41,658 nucleotides of DNA from Chitinophagales bacterium (GCA_026461075.1 JAPJNH010000065.1:1-41658), one strand, 5' to 3'; counted from the first letter of the stretch, positions 24,574 through 34,822 are shown. Notes: generated by a model not told the origin, from the sequence alone. Numbers and translations are program-made.

Positions 24574-24581
24574 CAAAAATA
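24574..24581 (-). promoter_or_regulatory. -7 box of the OmpA/TSP3 pair
   Basis: On the minus strand TATTTTTG is a perfect TAnnTTTG match, 30 bases before the ATG at 24543, in the 78-base gap after the TonB receptor gene. The surrounding GTTATTTTTGCA is shared with the secDF promoter. No clear -33 box is seen. Confidence 0.5.
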
Positions 24582-24621
24582 ACTTAAAATTTCAAAAATC
24601 CTACTGATTATAGTCAATTAA

Positions 24622-27468
24622 CTAGATTTTTATGGTAAAACCTAACAAAATATGCCTTGGTTCGTTAATTCTAGATGGATTTTCACCTTGCGATAGCAAA
24701 GAACTTCTAGTATCTCTTGGATCGAGATACATAGGGTCTTTCCATTCCGTAGGCACAGGATCACCTAATTTATAATAGGTTCCCGTAACCGGATTCACAA
24801 TCTGACAATTTTTATTGTTTAACAAGTTGGTCACCTCAAACGTCAATGCCACAGAATGACCTTTTACTGTCCACCACTTTTTCAAGTTGGCACTCATCAA
24901 AAAGCTACCAGTACTTAACTTTGAAAAACGATGAGATGGATCAGGATCCATTTCATACAAAGGACGTCCAGAATTAGGTTCATTGCCTGTATAGAGATAA
25001 GGTGTATAACGGCGACCACTACGGTAAACCGCATCAACATACAAGGCAATATGATTCAACCAAGATTTGCCAAACAATCCTGCACCCGCTTTTACATCTT
25101 CTTTGAACAAAGCATAGGCTTTAATATCCCACGGAGAATCCCATGCCAAATAAGTCTCTTTTGGAGAGATACGAGAACCATTCGTCAGGATATCTTTAAT
25201 GGCATCAGAAGAGCTGGAAGATTGACCAGTAGCAACGCTATACGCGGCACTTAATTGACCTTCAAACCATTTACCAATACGCTTTTGATAAGCGGCCTCA
25301 ATACCACGAACGCGCGCATAATCAGCATTTACATAAATCGTTCTGTTCACTTCACGACCTGTAACATCTTTTACCGGAATGGTCATCGAAGTAATGAAGT
25401 CGTATTTATCCTTCCAATACGCAGAAACAGTTAAGGCGTCCTTACTTGTAATTTGCGACTTCAAGCCTAACTCATAACTAATATCTACCTCTGGATTTAA
25501 ATCAGGATTACCAATTTTCGAAAGCGTACTGCGATCAGAATAGTAAGGATCCAAACCAGGATAAACATAGGAAGGATGCGGTGCTACCGTCGAATGACCA
25601 TAGTTAAAATACATCACTTGATTCTCTTTGATTGGGAAGGAAGCGGACACCTTTGGCAACAAACGTAACTTAATTCTTCTTCCTGCAATACCTATCGAAT
25701 TATCCAAATAAGACTGACGAATTTCATCACGGATTGGACTGTTCGCATCCAACACAGCACGATCCGTAAACTTACCAGGCATCCAACCTTCTAAGCGCAA
25801 GCCGAAGTCGGCTACCAAGCCTCTAAATTTAAAGTGATCGTTGGCGAATACAGCCATGCGCGTTGGGTAAACATGCCATACATCGCTGATATCTCCTAAA
25901 CGAAAACTTTGCGTTTGCTCTCCGCTAGAAAGAGTAATAGGTGCACCGATCCAAGGACGATAAATATCTATCCACTGCATATCTTGTTGCTTGATCTCCT
26001 CTCCGATATCAAAGCGATTCATAGCATTCAAAGAATAACAAGTAGCCACAGATTTCAATGTCAATTCCTCCACATAGTGATCATGCCACAAGGTGGCAAT
26101 ACCGCCATTATTATAAAAACCACTAGCCGCTTGCACAAAGACAATAGAGTCGCTTGGATTAAATTGCGTCGTTGGAAAAGTAACGATACTACGTGGATCA
26201 AATTCGGAATTCACTACATCCGGACGCCATTTTCTACCATTCGCATCGGCACGCAAATGTACGAACAATCGAGAGGCTGTAACACGATACGACCAACGCT
26301 TGTTAATCAATTGAAACCAATTCAAAGATTCTAAGTTAGTGTCGTGCGTATAGCTATTCGCATTATCCGGACTCATGGCAAATGCATATTGATAGCCCGG
26401 TGTAAAGGACACATCATTCCCTGTAATACGCAGCATGTTTACATCCTGATTAATATTCAAGGACCGAACATACGTGAAGGATAATTTCATTTTCGGAGAG
26501 AAATTATAATTCAGCTTCAAATTCGCTGCCCAACGATTATCCTGACGTGGTGATACAGCATTATACGGATACAAACTTGATACTAATTGATTGGCTGGCG
26601 TATTAAAATAATTATCCGAAACCATGTTCTTCACACTCATGAATACGCGCAACTTATTCTTCTTAGAGGTTGGAATACTTCCTCCTATACTCGCATCCTG
26701 AATGGTTTGGTTGAAATAAGACTTCCATGATTTATTAAATCCTAAATTATCTTGCTTGCGTGTATAACTCACCTCCCATTTATCTCCTCCGGTACGCGTT
26801 GAAGTACTTACCACACCGGCTGTTGCATTACCATATTCCACACCAGCACCTCCGGTAGTTACTTCCACATTATCAATTGCATTCGTTCCTAAATCAATAC
26901 CAAAGCCTGTTCCAGCCAAGGGATCACTCGCCGAAACACCATCAATATAAAATCCTGTCTCATAGGTACGACCACCACGAATGTGAATACCTTCGACATT
27001 CTGCACAACCCCCGTTTGCGCATTAATCAAACTCTGCACATCCTTTACTGGTGCTGCATCAATCACATCCTTACCGACCGTCTTCTGCGTTTTACTATTA
27101 TCGACATCAATCAAAGGCTTGTCACCGTAAACGGTTAATTCCTTACCAGAGACCATTACTGAAGTCATATCGAAATTCAACTCTCTGCTCTCCCCTGCCT
27201 TCAACTTAATGCCCGTGAAAATTTGCTTTTCATAACCTACATAGGTGCACTCCACAGAATACTCTCCCGGAGGGATATTGGCAATTTCATACTTCCCATC
27301 CAATTCTGTCGTCGCACCTAGGGAAGTCCCTTTCAAATAGACATTCACCGACATCAACGGTTCATTGTTCTTTGTATCACGTGCGATACCACGTAGCGTA
27401 GCCTTGTTTTGAGCCAATGCAGGAAGGGTGAAGAGGGTCAAAAGCAATAAAAGCAATCGATTTTTCAT
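24622..27468 (-). CDS. TonB-dependent receptor with carboxypeptidase-like domain
   Basis: This 948-residue outer-membrane receptor starts with a signal peptide (MKNRLLLLLLTLF, cleavage near ALAQN). Residues about 22-105 form a carboxypeptidase-regulatory-like domain (LRGIARDTKNNEPL, LDGKYEIANIPPGEY). A plug follows near 115-225, with VEGIHIRGGRTYETGFYIDG and VEVTTGGAGVEYG, and a long strand-rich barrel ends HILLGFTIKI. It takes up a substrate using TonB energy. No SusD partner gene is adjacent, so it is not a standard SusCD pair, and the substrate is unknown. A weak -7 match (TATATTCG at 27475-27482) lies seven bases before its start. Confidence 0.9.
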   Translation of the reverse strand: MKNRLLLLLLTLFTLPALAQNKATLRGIARDTKNNEPLMSVNVYLKGTSLGATTELDGKYEIANIPPGEYSVECTYVGYEKQIFTGIKLKAGESRELNFDMTSVMVSGKELTVYGDKPLIDVDNSKTQKTVGKDVIDAAPVKDVQSLINAQTGVVQNVEGIHIRGGRTYETGFYIDGVSASDPLAGTGFGIDLGTNAIDNVEVTTGGAGVEYGNATAGVVSTSTRTGGDKWEVSYTRKQDNLGFNKSWKSYFNQTIQDASIGGSIPTSKKNKLRVFMSVKNMVSDNYFNTPANQLVSSLYPYNAVSPRQDNRWAANLKLNYNFSPKMKLSFTYVRSLNINQDVNMLRITGNDVSFTPGYQYAFAMSPDNANSYTHDTNLESLNWFQLINKRWSYRVTASRLFVHLRADANGRKWRPDVVNSEFDPRSIVTFPTTQFNPSDSIVFVQAASGFYNNGGIATLWHDHYVEELTLKSVATCYSLNAMNRFDIGEEIKQQDMQWIDIYRPWIGAPITLSSGEQTQSFRLGDISDVWHVYPTRMAVFANDHFKFRGLVADFGLRLEGWMPGKFTDRAVLDANSPIRDEIRQSYLDNSIGIAGRRIKLRLLPKVSASFPIKENQVMYFNYGHSTVAPHPSYVYPGLDPYYSDRSTLSKIGNPDLNPEVDISYELGLKSQITSKDALTVSAYWKDKYDFITSMTIPVKDVTGREVNRTIYVNADYARVRGIEAAYQKRIGKWFEGQLSAAYSVATGQSSSSSDAIKDILTNGSRISPKETYLAWDSPWDIKAYALFKEDVKAGAGLFGKSWLNHIALYVDAVYRSGRRYTPYLYTGNEPNSGRPLYEMDPDPSHRFSKLSTGSFLMSANLKKWWTVKGHSVALTFEVTNLLNNKNCQIVNPVTGTYYKLGDPVPTEWKDPMYLDPRDTRSSLLSQGENPSRINEPRHILLGFTIKI

Positions 27469-27528
27469 ATTAGGCGAATATACAGCCTTTTTACCGTGCT
27501 TACAATATTAAAAAACAACGAACAATAT

Positions 27529-27536
27529 TAACTTTG
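27529..27536 (+). promoter_or_regulatory. -7 box of the OstA-like gene
   Basis: TAACTTTG matches TAnnTTTG and lies 10 bases before the ATG at 27547, implying a nearly leaderless transcript. No clear -33 element is seen at 19-21 bases. Confidence 0.5.
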
Positions 27537-27546
27537 TACCATCAAA

Positions 27547-29031
27547 ATGCGCCTCCATTACCTTCTTACTTTTCTATCAGCGCTGCTGTTCTCTCATTGG
27601 GTTTATGCTCAAGAAAGACAAACAGTAGAAATCGTTAATTCCGACCTTATGGAATTTATGGAAACGCCAGAAGGTAAAATGAAAATTTTAACAGGCAATG
27701 TAGCCTTACGCCAAGGCAATAGCATGCTCTATTGCGATAAGGCTGATTTCAACGACGAGTCCAATATGGTACATGCCACCGGACATGTACACCTTACCAA
27801 AGGGGATAGCGTTCATCTCTACTGTAACATCCTTGATTATAACGGCGACGAAAAATATGCAAATGCCCACCAACAGGTTCGTCTCCGTCAAGGTAAATCA
27901 ACCCTCTATACAGAAGAACTTCATTACGATCTGAACCAGTCTATTGGCAGATTTAATACGCCTGCTCGTCTGGTGAATGACAGTACCACCCTCACGAGTA
28001 AAAGAGGCGTTTATAACGGAGCATTCGGTATCGCTACTTTTTATCAAGATGTACGCTTGACGGACCCGCATTTTAAAATGCAAGCAGATTCCTTCGGCGT
28101 AGACATTCTAAGAAAAATCAACTATTTCATTGGCTTAAGTAAAATCGATTTAGACTCGCAAAAAATTGTCTGTTCTGGCGGATATATGGATAATGTCAAC
28201 AAACGCACCTTATTCACCAAAAACGCAAGCGTTCGTAGCAAAGGACAGTTCATCAGTGGCGATTCTATTTACTTCGACCAAAAACAACAAAGTGGATTAG
28301 TTACTTCCAATGGCCTTGTGTACGACTCTGTACAAAAGCTATTTATCAGAGGAAACGAAATTCATCTATGGCAAAACCCAAGTCGAATGATGGCGACGCA
28401 ATCGTCACGCATTTATGTGCTACTGGATAAAGACACCTTACAATTACGTGGTGACACCTTATGGGCAGGCAATATTCCGAAGACGAATGATCGTTACATA
28501 ACAGCCTATTCCCACGTGCAAGTATGGCACCCCGAACTGCAAGTAGCTTGTCGGAGAATGGATTATTTCAGCAGCGACTCCACCTTCTATTTCACGGGCA
28601 ACCCGTTGATGTGGGCCGATAGCACGCAACTGAGCGCCGACTCCATTTTGCTTACTACTGCGAACAAAAAATTAGATCGCTTATTCTTGCTCCAACATGC
28701 TTTCATGGCTTCTCATGTGAAGTCGAAATTTTATCAGCAACTATCTGGTCGTAAGATGGATGGAATATTTAGCGACAACCATTTGAGTCTGATAAACATA
28801 TTTGGCAACGCATTGAGTATTTACCATTCACAAGATGAAAAGGGTGCATTTATAGGCACTAACAAGGCAGCCTGTAGCTCCATGCGCATTAATCTAGAAA
28901 ACAATAAAGTAAAACAAATACGATTCTTTGGTCAACCAGAATCGGTGTTCTCACCAAGCAAACGCTTGAGTAAAGAAGAATTATTCTTAAAAGGGTTTAC
29001 TTGGCAGAGCGCCTTACGCCCTACCAAATAA
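27547..29031 (+). CDS. OstA-like LPS-transport protein
   Basis: This 494-residue exported protein (signal MRLHYLLTFLSALLF, cleavage near VYAQE) has the OstA/LptA beta-jelly-roll repeat pattern through most of its length. Repeats follow the form GNVALRQGNSMLYCDKADF, GHVHLTKGDSVHLYC, VRLRQGKSTLYTEELHYDL and VRLTDPHFKMQADSFGVD. In LptA and LptD these repeats stack to carry lipopolysaccharide across the periplasm. At this length, with no terminal barrel, it resembles the OstA-like proteins common in Bacteroidota rather than LptD. It has its own -7 box, and its 3' end is six bases from that of valS. A role in LPS transport is inferred from the family. Confidence 0.85.
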   Translation: MRLHYLLTFLSALLFSHWVYAQERQTVEIVNSDLMEFMETPEGKMKILTGNVALRQGNSMLYCDKADFNDESNMVHATGHVHLTKGDSVHLYCNILDYNGDEKYANAHQQVRLRQGKSTLYTEELHYDLNQSIGRFNTPARLVNDSTTLTSKRGVYNGAFGIATFYQDVRLTDPHFKMQADSFGVDILRKINYFIGLSKIDLDSQKIVCSGGYMDNVNKRTLFTKNASVRSKGQFISGDSIYFDQKQQSGLVTSNGLVYDSVQKLFIRGNEIHLWQNPSRMMATQSSRIYVLLDKDTLQLRGDTLWAGNIPKTNDRYITAYSHVQVWHPELQVACRRMDYFSSDSTFYFTGNPLMWADSTQLSADSILLTTANKKLDRLFLLQHAFMASHVKSKFYQQLSGRKMDGIFSDNHLSLINIFGNALSIYHSQDEKGAFIGTNKAACSSMRINLENNKVKQIRFFGQPESVFSPSKRLSKEELFLKGFTWQSALRPTK

Positions 29032-29037
29032 ACTTAA

Positions 29038-31680
29038 TTATAAACCTAGATTTTGTTCTAGCACTTTAATCTTAGCAACAGCATCCGCTTGCTTTTTGCG
29101 CTCTACCTCCACTAATTCAGGCTTCGCATTCGCTACGAATTTTTCATTCGCCAACTTCGCATTAACTGATTGGAGGAAGCCTTGTAGATACTCCAACTCC
29201 TTTTTCCACTCTTCTGCTTGCGCTACCGCATCCACGATCTGACCTGTATGCAAGAACAAACGATGTGTATCCACTACAAAAGCTACACCGCCCTCTACAG
29301 GGGCTTCTACCAAATTCATCGCAGATAAATTAGCGGCCTTCATCAATGGTTCTTGAATACGAAGCAATAAATCTTTGTCCGTACTAAGAATATCTAACGC
29401 GAGCTTATCTTTTGGCTTAATCTGCTGCTTGTTACGAACATCGCGAATAGCACTGATCAAGTCTTGCGCTAGTTTGGCTTCTGCCAAAATTTTATCTGAA
29501 GCAGGATTACTTGGGGCAAATTGTTTCACCGCCAAATCATCCGTTTGTTCGTTCACTAAGTGATAAAGTTCTTCTGAAATAAACGGCATGAACGGATGTA
29601 AGAGATGCATCAATTCTTCGAAGAAACGTTTCGTTGCTTCAATCGTAGCAGCATCCATTCCTTGCGCTTGCCCATCGACAAACTCAGGCTTAACCCATTC
29701 TAAATACCAAGAGCAGAAGTCATCCCAAATCAATTGATAAACGCCCACCAATGCTTCACTCAGACGGAATCCTGTAATTAAAGAATGATATTGTTGTTTA
29801 ACCGCATTCAAACGATTTTCAAACCAGTTCACCGCCCATTCATTCTTCGCGCTTGTAGCGCAAGATGGATCGGCCTGCCAACCTTTAATTAGCTTTAAGG
29901 CATTCCAAATTTTGTTATTGAAATTACGACCTTGTTCACAGCTGCTTTCATCGAATAATAAATCATTCCCTGCAGGTGAAGCAATCATAATACCGAAGCG
30001 CACAGCATCTGCACCAAACTGATCGATCAAAGCCAATAAATCAGGAGAATTCCCCAAGGATTTACTCATCTTACGACCTTGCTTATCGCGTACCATACCC
30101 GTGAAGTAAACGCGTTCGAAAGGACGTTTATCCGTAAACGTATAACCGGCCATCATCATGCGCGCAACCCAGAAAAACAAGATATCTTGTCCGGTAACTA
30201 AGGTTGTCGTTGGATAGTAATAATTAAATTCTTCGTTATTAGGCTTTGTAATACCCTTGAACACTTCAATTGGCCATAACCATGAAGAGAACCAAGTATC
30301 TAAAACATCGACATCTTGAACAATCTCCTCTGCTTTTAAACCAGGTATTTTAGCTTGCAATTCAGCGATAGCAGCTTCTTTTGTACTAGCTACGGCTAAG
30401 GTGCCATCCGGTGCATAATAGGCAGGTATTTGCTGTCCCCACCATAACTGACGACTAATACACCAATCCTTCAAATTCTCCATCCAATACTTGAAGGTAT
30501 TGTCAAATTTGTCAGGATAGAATTGAACTTCGCCAGTTGCATGTGCTTGCATCGCCTTCGGACCTAGCTCACTCATCTTCATAAACCACTGCGTAGAGAT
30601 ACGGGGCTCAACAACAGCATTACTACGTTGCGAGAATCCGTTTTTATTCGTGATCTCTTCTTCTTTTTCTAAAAGTCCCGCTTCCAACAATGCTTTAGCC
30701 ATTTTCTTACGCGCCACAAAACGATCGTCTCCGACAAACATTCCTGCTTCCGCGCTTAAGGTACCATCCGCATTCAAGGTATCGATAATCGGCAAATTAT
30801 ATTTCAACCCTAAATTATAATCCGCCAAATCATGTGCTGGAGTGATTTTCAAACAACCAGTACCAAAAGCCATATCCACATACTCATCGAAGATTACCGG
30901 AATCACACGACCTACTAACGGAACCTTAACAAAAGCTCCTTTCAAATTTTTATAACGCTCATCTTCAGGATGCACACATATAGCCACATCTCCCAAAATC
31001 GTTTCCGGACGGGTGGTTGCAACGGTTAGCTTGCCACCTAATTCATTTCCGTCCTTATCGCACAAAACATAATTGATAGAGTATAACTTACTCTTCACTT
31101 CGCGATATTCAACCTCCTCATCACTCAAAGCGGTTAATGCAGATGGATCCCAATTGATCATTCTTGCACCACGATAAATCAAGCCTTTATTATACAAATC
31201 AACAAATGTCTCGATTACCGCTTCGTAATAATGATCATCCATTGTAAAGTGGACGCGATCATAATCGCAAGAGCAACCTAACTTGTGTAATTGCGAGATG
31301 ATAATCCCTCCATATTTATCTTTCCACTCGAAAGCATACTTTAAAAATTCTTCACGCGTAAGCGAGCTCTTCGCAATCCCACGCTCTTTTAACATTGCCA
31401 CCACTTTTGCTTCTGTAGCAATGGAGGCATGGTCGGTACCAGGCACCCAACATGCGTTCTTACCCGTCATACGCGCATGACGGATCAAAATATCTTGAAT
31501 AGTTTCATTCAAGGTATGTCCCATATGCAATACCCCTGTTACGTTTGGCGGCGGGATTACAACGGTATAGGCTTCACGACTGTCGGGAGTAGATTTAAAA
31601 TACCCCTTCCCCATCCAATGTTGAAACCAACGATCTTCTACAGAACCAGGCGTATAGGTTTTGGCTAATTCAGCTGACAT
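29038..31680 (-). CDS. valS: Valyl-tRNA synthetase
   Basis: ValS is a class I synthetase of 880 residues, usual length, that charges tRNA-Val. The HIGH-type motif is HMGH (52-55) within PPPNVTGVLHMGHTL, and KMSKS is at 537-541 (GRKMSKSLGN). The editing domain has TTRPETILGDVAICVHP and DHASIATE-type motifs, and the C-terminus has the expected coiled-coil arm (about 815-880; rich in Lys and Glu). The gene lies downstream of thrS on the same strand, separated by the terminator at 31697-31726, so it likely has its own promoter, although none is obvious. Confidence 0.97.
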   Translation of the reverse strand: MSAELAKTYTPGSVEDRWFQHWMGKGYFKSTPDSREAYTVVIPPPNVTGVLHMGHTLNETIQDILIRHARMTGKNACWVPGTDHASIATEAKVVAMLKERGIAKSSLTREEFLKYAFEWKDKYGGIIISQLHKLGCSCDYDRVHFTMDDHYYEAVIETFVDLYNKGLIYRGARMINWDPSALTALSDEEVEYREVKSKLYSINYVLCDKDGNELGGKLTVATTRPETILGDVAICVHPEDERYKNLKGAFVKVPLVGRVIPVIFDEYVDMAFGTGCLKITPAHDLADYNLGLKYNLPIIDTLNADGTLSAEAGMFVGDDRFVARKKMAKALLEAGLLEKEEEITNKNGFSQRSNAVVEPRISTQWFMKMSELGPKAMQAHATGEVQFYPDKFDNTFKYWMENLKDWCISRQLWWGQQIPAYYAPDGTLAVASTKEAAIAELQAKIPGLKAEEIVQDVDVLDTWFSSWLWPIEVFKGITKPNNEEFNYYYPTTTLVTGQDILFFWVARMMMAGYTFTDKRPFERVYFTGMVRDKQGRKMSKSLGNSPDLLALIDQFGADAVRFGIMIASPAGNDLLFDESSCEQGRNFNNKIWNALKLIKGWQADPSCATSAKNEWAVNWFENRLNAVKQQYHSLITGFRLSEALVGVYQLIWDDFCSWYLEWVKPEFVDGQAQGMDAATIEATKRFFEELMHLLHPFMPFISEELYHLVNEQTDDLAVKQFAPSNPASDKILAEAKLAQDLISAIRDVRNKQQIKPKDKLALDILSTDKDLLLRIQEPLMKAANLSAMNLVEAPVEGGVAFVVDTHRLFLHTGQIVDAVAQAEEWKKELEYLQGFLQSVNAKLANEKFVANAKPELVEVERKKQADAVAKIKVLEQNLGL

Positions 31681-31696
31681 ATTTTTATGTAATTAA

Positions 31697-31726
31697 AAAC
31701 ACCACTTGCTAAGGCGAGTGGTGTTT
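31697..31726 (-). terminator. Intrinsic terminator between thrS and valS
   Basis: AAACACCACTTGC and GCGAGTGGTGTTT form a 13-bp stem with one G-T wobble and a 4-base loop, followed on the minus strand by TTTTTAATT. It lies 17 bases after the thrS stop and 16 bases before the valS start. Confidence 0.85.
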
Positions 31727-31743
31727 CTGTATTTGAAGAAAAT

Positions 31744-33687
31744 TTAAAGACGTTCCTTAATCTCGTTTTGTAAGGATGGAATTAATTCAGAAACTGCCAT
31801 CGCACCTAGATCACCTTTCCCTTTACGGCGAACAGAAACTTGATTTTCGTTCATTTCTTTTTCACCTACGATAAGCATGTAAGGGATACGTTTTAATTCC
31901 GCATCACGGATTTTCTTACCAATCTTTTCATGACTCGCATCTAAGTGTGCGCGAACGCCTGCTGCTTTCAACTGCGCACGAACAGACTCTGCATAATCAT
32001 TAAACTTATCACTAATAGGCAATACTATCGCTTGTTGTGGCGCAATCCATAACGGGAAATTACCTGCATAATGTTCAATCAAGAAACCGATGAAACGTTC
32101 GTGTGTACCTAACGGAGCGCGGTGAATGATTAACGGTGTATCCGTTCCATTATCAGAAGTCGTGAAATGCAAATCAAAGCGATTGCCTTGCGCAAAGTCG
32201 ACCTGATTCGTTGCTAAAGTAAATTCACGTCCGATAGCACTATAAATTTGTACGTCGATTTTCGGACCGTAGAACGCTGCTTCATCCGGAACTTCGATAT
32301 AAGGAATACCTGATTCTATCAAAGCTTCACGAACCATGTTCTCCGTCATAGCCCACAACTCAGGTTCGTTGATATACTTCTGCCCTAATTTGCTTGGATC
32401 GTGTTTTGAGAAACGCATAACGAACTTTTCAACTCCGAAGATTTTGAAGTACTTCATGTACATTTCATTCACGGCACGGAACTCTTGCGCAAACTGTTCT
32501 TTCGTACAGTAAATATGGGCATCGTTCATATGCAAACAACGAACACGCATCAAACCGAACAATTCACCACTTTGCTCATAACGATAACAAGTACCATATT
32601 CAGCCAAACGGATTGGTAAATCGCGGTATGATTTAGGTTCCGCGCCAAAAATTTTGTGGTGATGCGGACAGTTCATCGCTTTCAAATAATATTTCTCTCC
32701 ATCCAATTCCATTGGAGGATACATCGATTCAGCATAGTAGGGTAAGTGACCGCTACGCAAGTAAAGACTTTCCTTTGCGATATGTGGAGTTACTACGCGT
32801 TGGTAGCCAGCTGCATCTTCTGTTTCTTTCGCCAATTTCTCCAACTCTTCAATGATGATTGCACCATTCGGCATCCATAATGGCAATCCACCACCCACTT
32901 CATCTTCGAATGTGAAGATGCTTAATTCTTTTCCTATTTTACGATGATCGCGCTTCTTAGCTTCTTCAACCATGAACAAGTATTCTTGCAACTCTTTCTC
33001 ATTCGGGAAGGTAATGCCGTAGATACGCGTCAATTGAGGATTCTTCTCATTCCCTCTCCAATATGCACCTGCAATTGAAGTTAGTTTCAAGGCTTTTACA
33101 AAGCCAGTATTTGGCAAGTGCACCCCACGACATAAGTCGGTGAAGTTACCTTGTGAATAGAAGGTGATATCACCATCCTTCAAATCTTGTAAAAGTTCTA
33201 ATTTGTAAGGATCATTCTTTTCGGTGAAGTAAGCAATCGCATCTCCTTTAGCAACTTCCTTACGGATATACGGATTGGCTTGCTTAGCCAATTCAGCCAT
33301 TTTCTTTTCGATACGAGCTAAATCTTCTTCCGTAAGTTTATGTCCGCCAAGATCGATATCATAGTAAAAACCATGATCGATGGAAGGTCCGATACCGAAC
33401 TTTGGATTTTCAAATAAGGACTCAATCGCTTCGGCCATTAAGTGCGCAGAAGAATGCCAGAATACAGATTTAGCTTCTTTATCTAAACGATCGTCGTTAT
33501 TCTTCCATTTCAACAACTGAATGCTTGCGTCCGTCGGGATTGGTGTAGCCATATCGGTTAGTACACCATTTACTTTTGCAACTAAACATTGCTCAGCTAA
33601 TTTCGGGCTAATGGACATAGCAATATCCATAGCGGAGGCGCCATTTTCAAACTCCTTAATGTTTCCGTCAGGGAATGTAATTTTCAT
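31744..33687 (-). CDS. thrS: Threonyl-tRNA synthetase
   Basis: ThrS is a class II synthetase of 647 residues that charges tRNA-Thr. The ATG at 33687 gives MKITFPDGNIKEF, the start of the N-terminal TGS domain; a TTG five codons upstream is less likely. The editing domain carries HSSAHLMAEAIE (H78 and H82), and the catalytic core has KAMNCPHHHKIF with the zinc-binding Cys and His, RLAEYGTCYRYE, RVRCLHMNDAHIYC and a final HRAPLGTHERFIGFLIEHY. The C-terminal anticodon-binding domain follows. A terminator separates it from valS. Confidence 0.97.
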   Translation of the reverse strand: MKITFPDGNIKEFENGASAMDIAMSISPKLAEQCLVAKVNGVLTDMATPIPTDASIQLLKWKNNDDRLDKEAKSVFWHSSAHLMAEAIESLFENPKFGIGPSIDHGFYYDIDLGGHKLTEEDLARIEKKMAELAKQANPYIRKEVAKGDAIAYFTEKNDPYKLELLQDLKDGDITFYSQGNFTDLCRGVHLPNTGFVKALKLTSIAGAYWRGNEKNPQLTRIYGITFPNEKELQEYLFMVEEAKKRDHRKIGKELSIFTFEDEVGGGLPLWMPNGAIIIEELEKLAKETEDAAGYQRVVTPHIAKESLYLRSGHLPYYAESMYPPMELDGEKYYLKAMNCPHHHKIFGAEPKSYRDLPIRLAEYGTCYRYEQSGELFGLMRVRCLHMNDAHIYCTKEQFAQEFRAVNEMYMKYFKIFGVEKFVMRFSKHDPSKLGQKYINEPELWAMTENMVREALIESGIPYIEVPDEAAFYGPKIDVQIYSAIGREFTLATNQVDFAQGNRFDLHFTTSDNGTDTPLIIHRAPLGTHERFIGFLIEHYAGNFPLWIAPQQAIVLPISDKFNDYAESVRAQLKAAGVRAHLDASHEKIGKKIRDAELKRIPYMLIVGEKEMNENQVSVRRKGKGDLGAMAVSELIPSLQNEIKERL

Positions 33688-33755
33688 CTTCTTTAGGGTC
33701 AAAATTCAAAACGTGAAAATAACGATTTGTTTTGACTTTAGGAAGTGAAAAAGAC

Positions 33756-34715
33756 TTAGCGTTGTTTATCAAAAAACGGTACCGGAACAGGTGCTGTTTG
33801 GTAAGGATCTGAAGGGATATCTGCCAAATATTCCCAATGATCTTTCTCCCATCTAAACCCTTCATAGGTGCCGTCCGGATACTGATCATAACCACGTTGA
33901 CGGCCTGGCATATTGGTTTTACCTTGCAGTACCGCTTTAGTCACCAAATGATCAAACATCACGCGATTATTTTCTGCATCGTAATTGAGGCTTACGGCAG
34001 CAGAGCAATTGTATGGCAAAACAAAGCGCTTACGCCATACCATAGTGCTATCAAAATTTTTGCAATGAATCATAGCTTTCTCTCCGAATACAGGTTGTTG
34101 ATTTTCATCAAAGTGCATCATATCCATGATCTTTCTGCATTCCATCGGATTCACAGCCTTCCAACCAAATAGCGTATAATAGGTCATTTTACCCACTTTC
34201 AAGGGTACGATTTTATAAATGATATTACCATACCAAGTCTTGGCAGAGCAGGTAGTATCTTCATATTTTCTAATTGCAGGGGTATAATCTATCAATGGAA
34301 CTAACTGCAACTTTTTTTCATCCTGCATTTGAATGGCGCCATAATATCTAGAAGAACCATTATCAAATTGAATGGCCATAGTAAAGGTTCTAAATTTATC
34401 ATCCGGAGACTCCGTAATAGAAACTGTTCGTAGGGAATCAAAAGGATATAAATAGGATTGAGGTGTTTTGAGGGCAGCCACTAATTTCTTGATGTAAAGA
34501 AAGGCAGTTTTTTGACGAGCTGCATCCGATTCAGCAGCTAAAAGCGAATCCCCCATTCGCTTTAAGGTATCTTCAAATTTCTGTAATACTAACAAGTTGT
34601 TCGCTTTAATCTTTGCGATTGCGGCTTCCTTTGAAGAAGGTGTTCCTTGTGCAAAAATCAAATTTTGACTACTCGACAAGCATAAAAAAAGGAGGAATAC
34701 GAAAAGGTTTTTCAT
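33756..34715 (-). CDS. Unknown exported protein
   Basis: I do not recognise this 319-residue protein. It has a clear signal peptide (MKNLFVFLLFLCLSSSQN, cleavage near IFAQG). An alpha-helical, Lys- and Ala-rich stretch (about 30-90) is followed by a mixed, strand-rich domain with motifs such as SSRYYGAIQMQD, TWYGNIIYKIVPL, MTYYTLFGWKAVN and YDAENNRVMFDHLV. The C-terminus (YPDGTYEGFRWEKDHWEYL) ends in proline-rich PVPVPFFDKQR. It lies between thrS and the divergent sigma-factor gene. Such proteins are common in Chitinophagales-like genomes, but no function is assigned. Confidence 0.7.
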   Translation of the reverse strand: MKNLFVFLLFLCLSSSQNLIFAQGTPSSKEAAIAKIKANNLLVLQKFEDTLKRMGDSLLAAESDAARQKTAFLYIKKLVAALKTPQSYLYPFDSLRTVSITESPDDKFRTFTMAIQFDNGSSRYYGAIQMQDEKKLQLVPLIDYTPAIRKYEDTTCSAKTWYGNIIYKIVPLKVGKMTYYTLFGWKAVNPMECRKIMDMMHFDENQQPVFGEKAMIHCKNFDSTMVWRKRFVLPYNCSAAVSLNYDAENNRVMFDHLVTKAVLQGKTNMPGRQRGYDQYPDGTYEGFRWEKDHWEYLADIPSDPYQTAPVPVPFFDKQR

Positions 34716-34822
34716 ACACGCAAAATAAGGGCAATTTTATTAATTGTTAATTTAAAATTTTAATGAAACAAATTAAGGGGCTGAGCGTACTAAAGGGGTA
34801 TAACCTTTTAAATTATCAGCTT

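Noticed and set aside
25909-26334. 141-residue plus-strand frame inside the TonB receptor gene
   Set aside because: Antisense shadow with biased composition and no recognisable domain.
24622-27468. SusCD-type polysaccharide utilisation locus
   Set aside because: The receptor has a carboxypeptidase-like domain but no SusD lipoprotein or glycan enzymes adjoin it.
31697-31726. T-box or synthetase attenuator between thrS and valS
   Set aside because: The structure is a simple hairpin with a T-tract and no T-box specifier or antiterminator; a plain terminator explains it.
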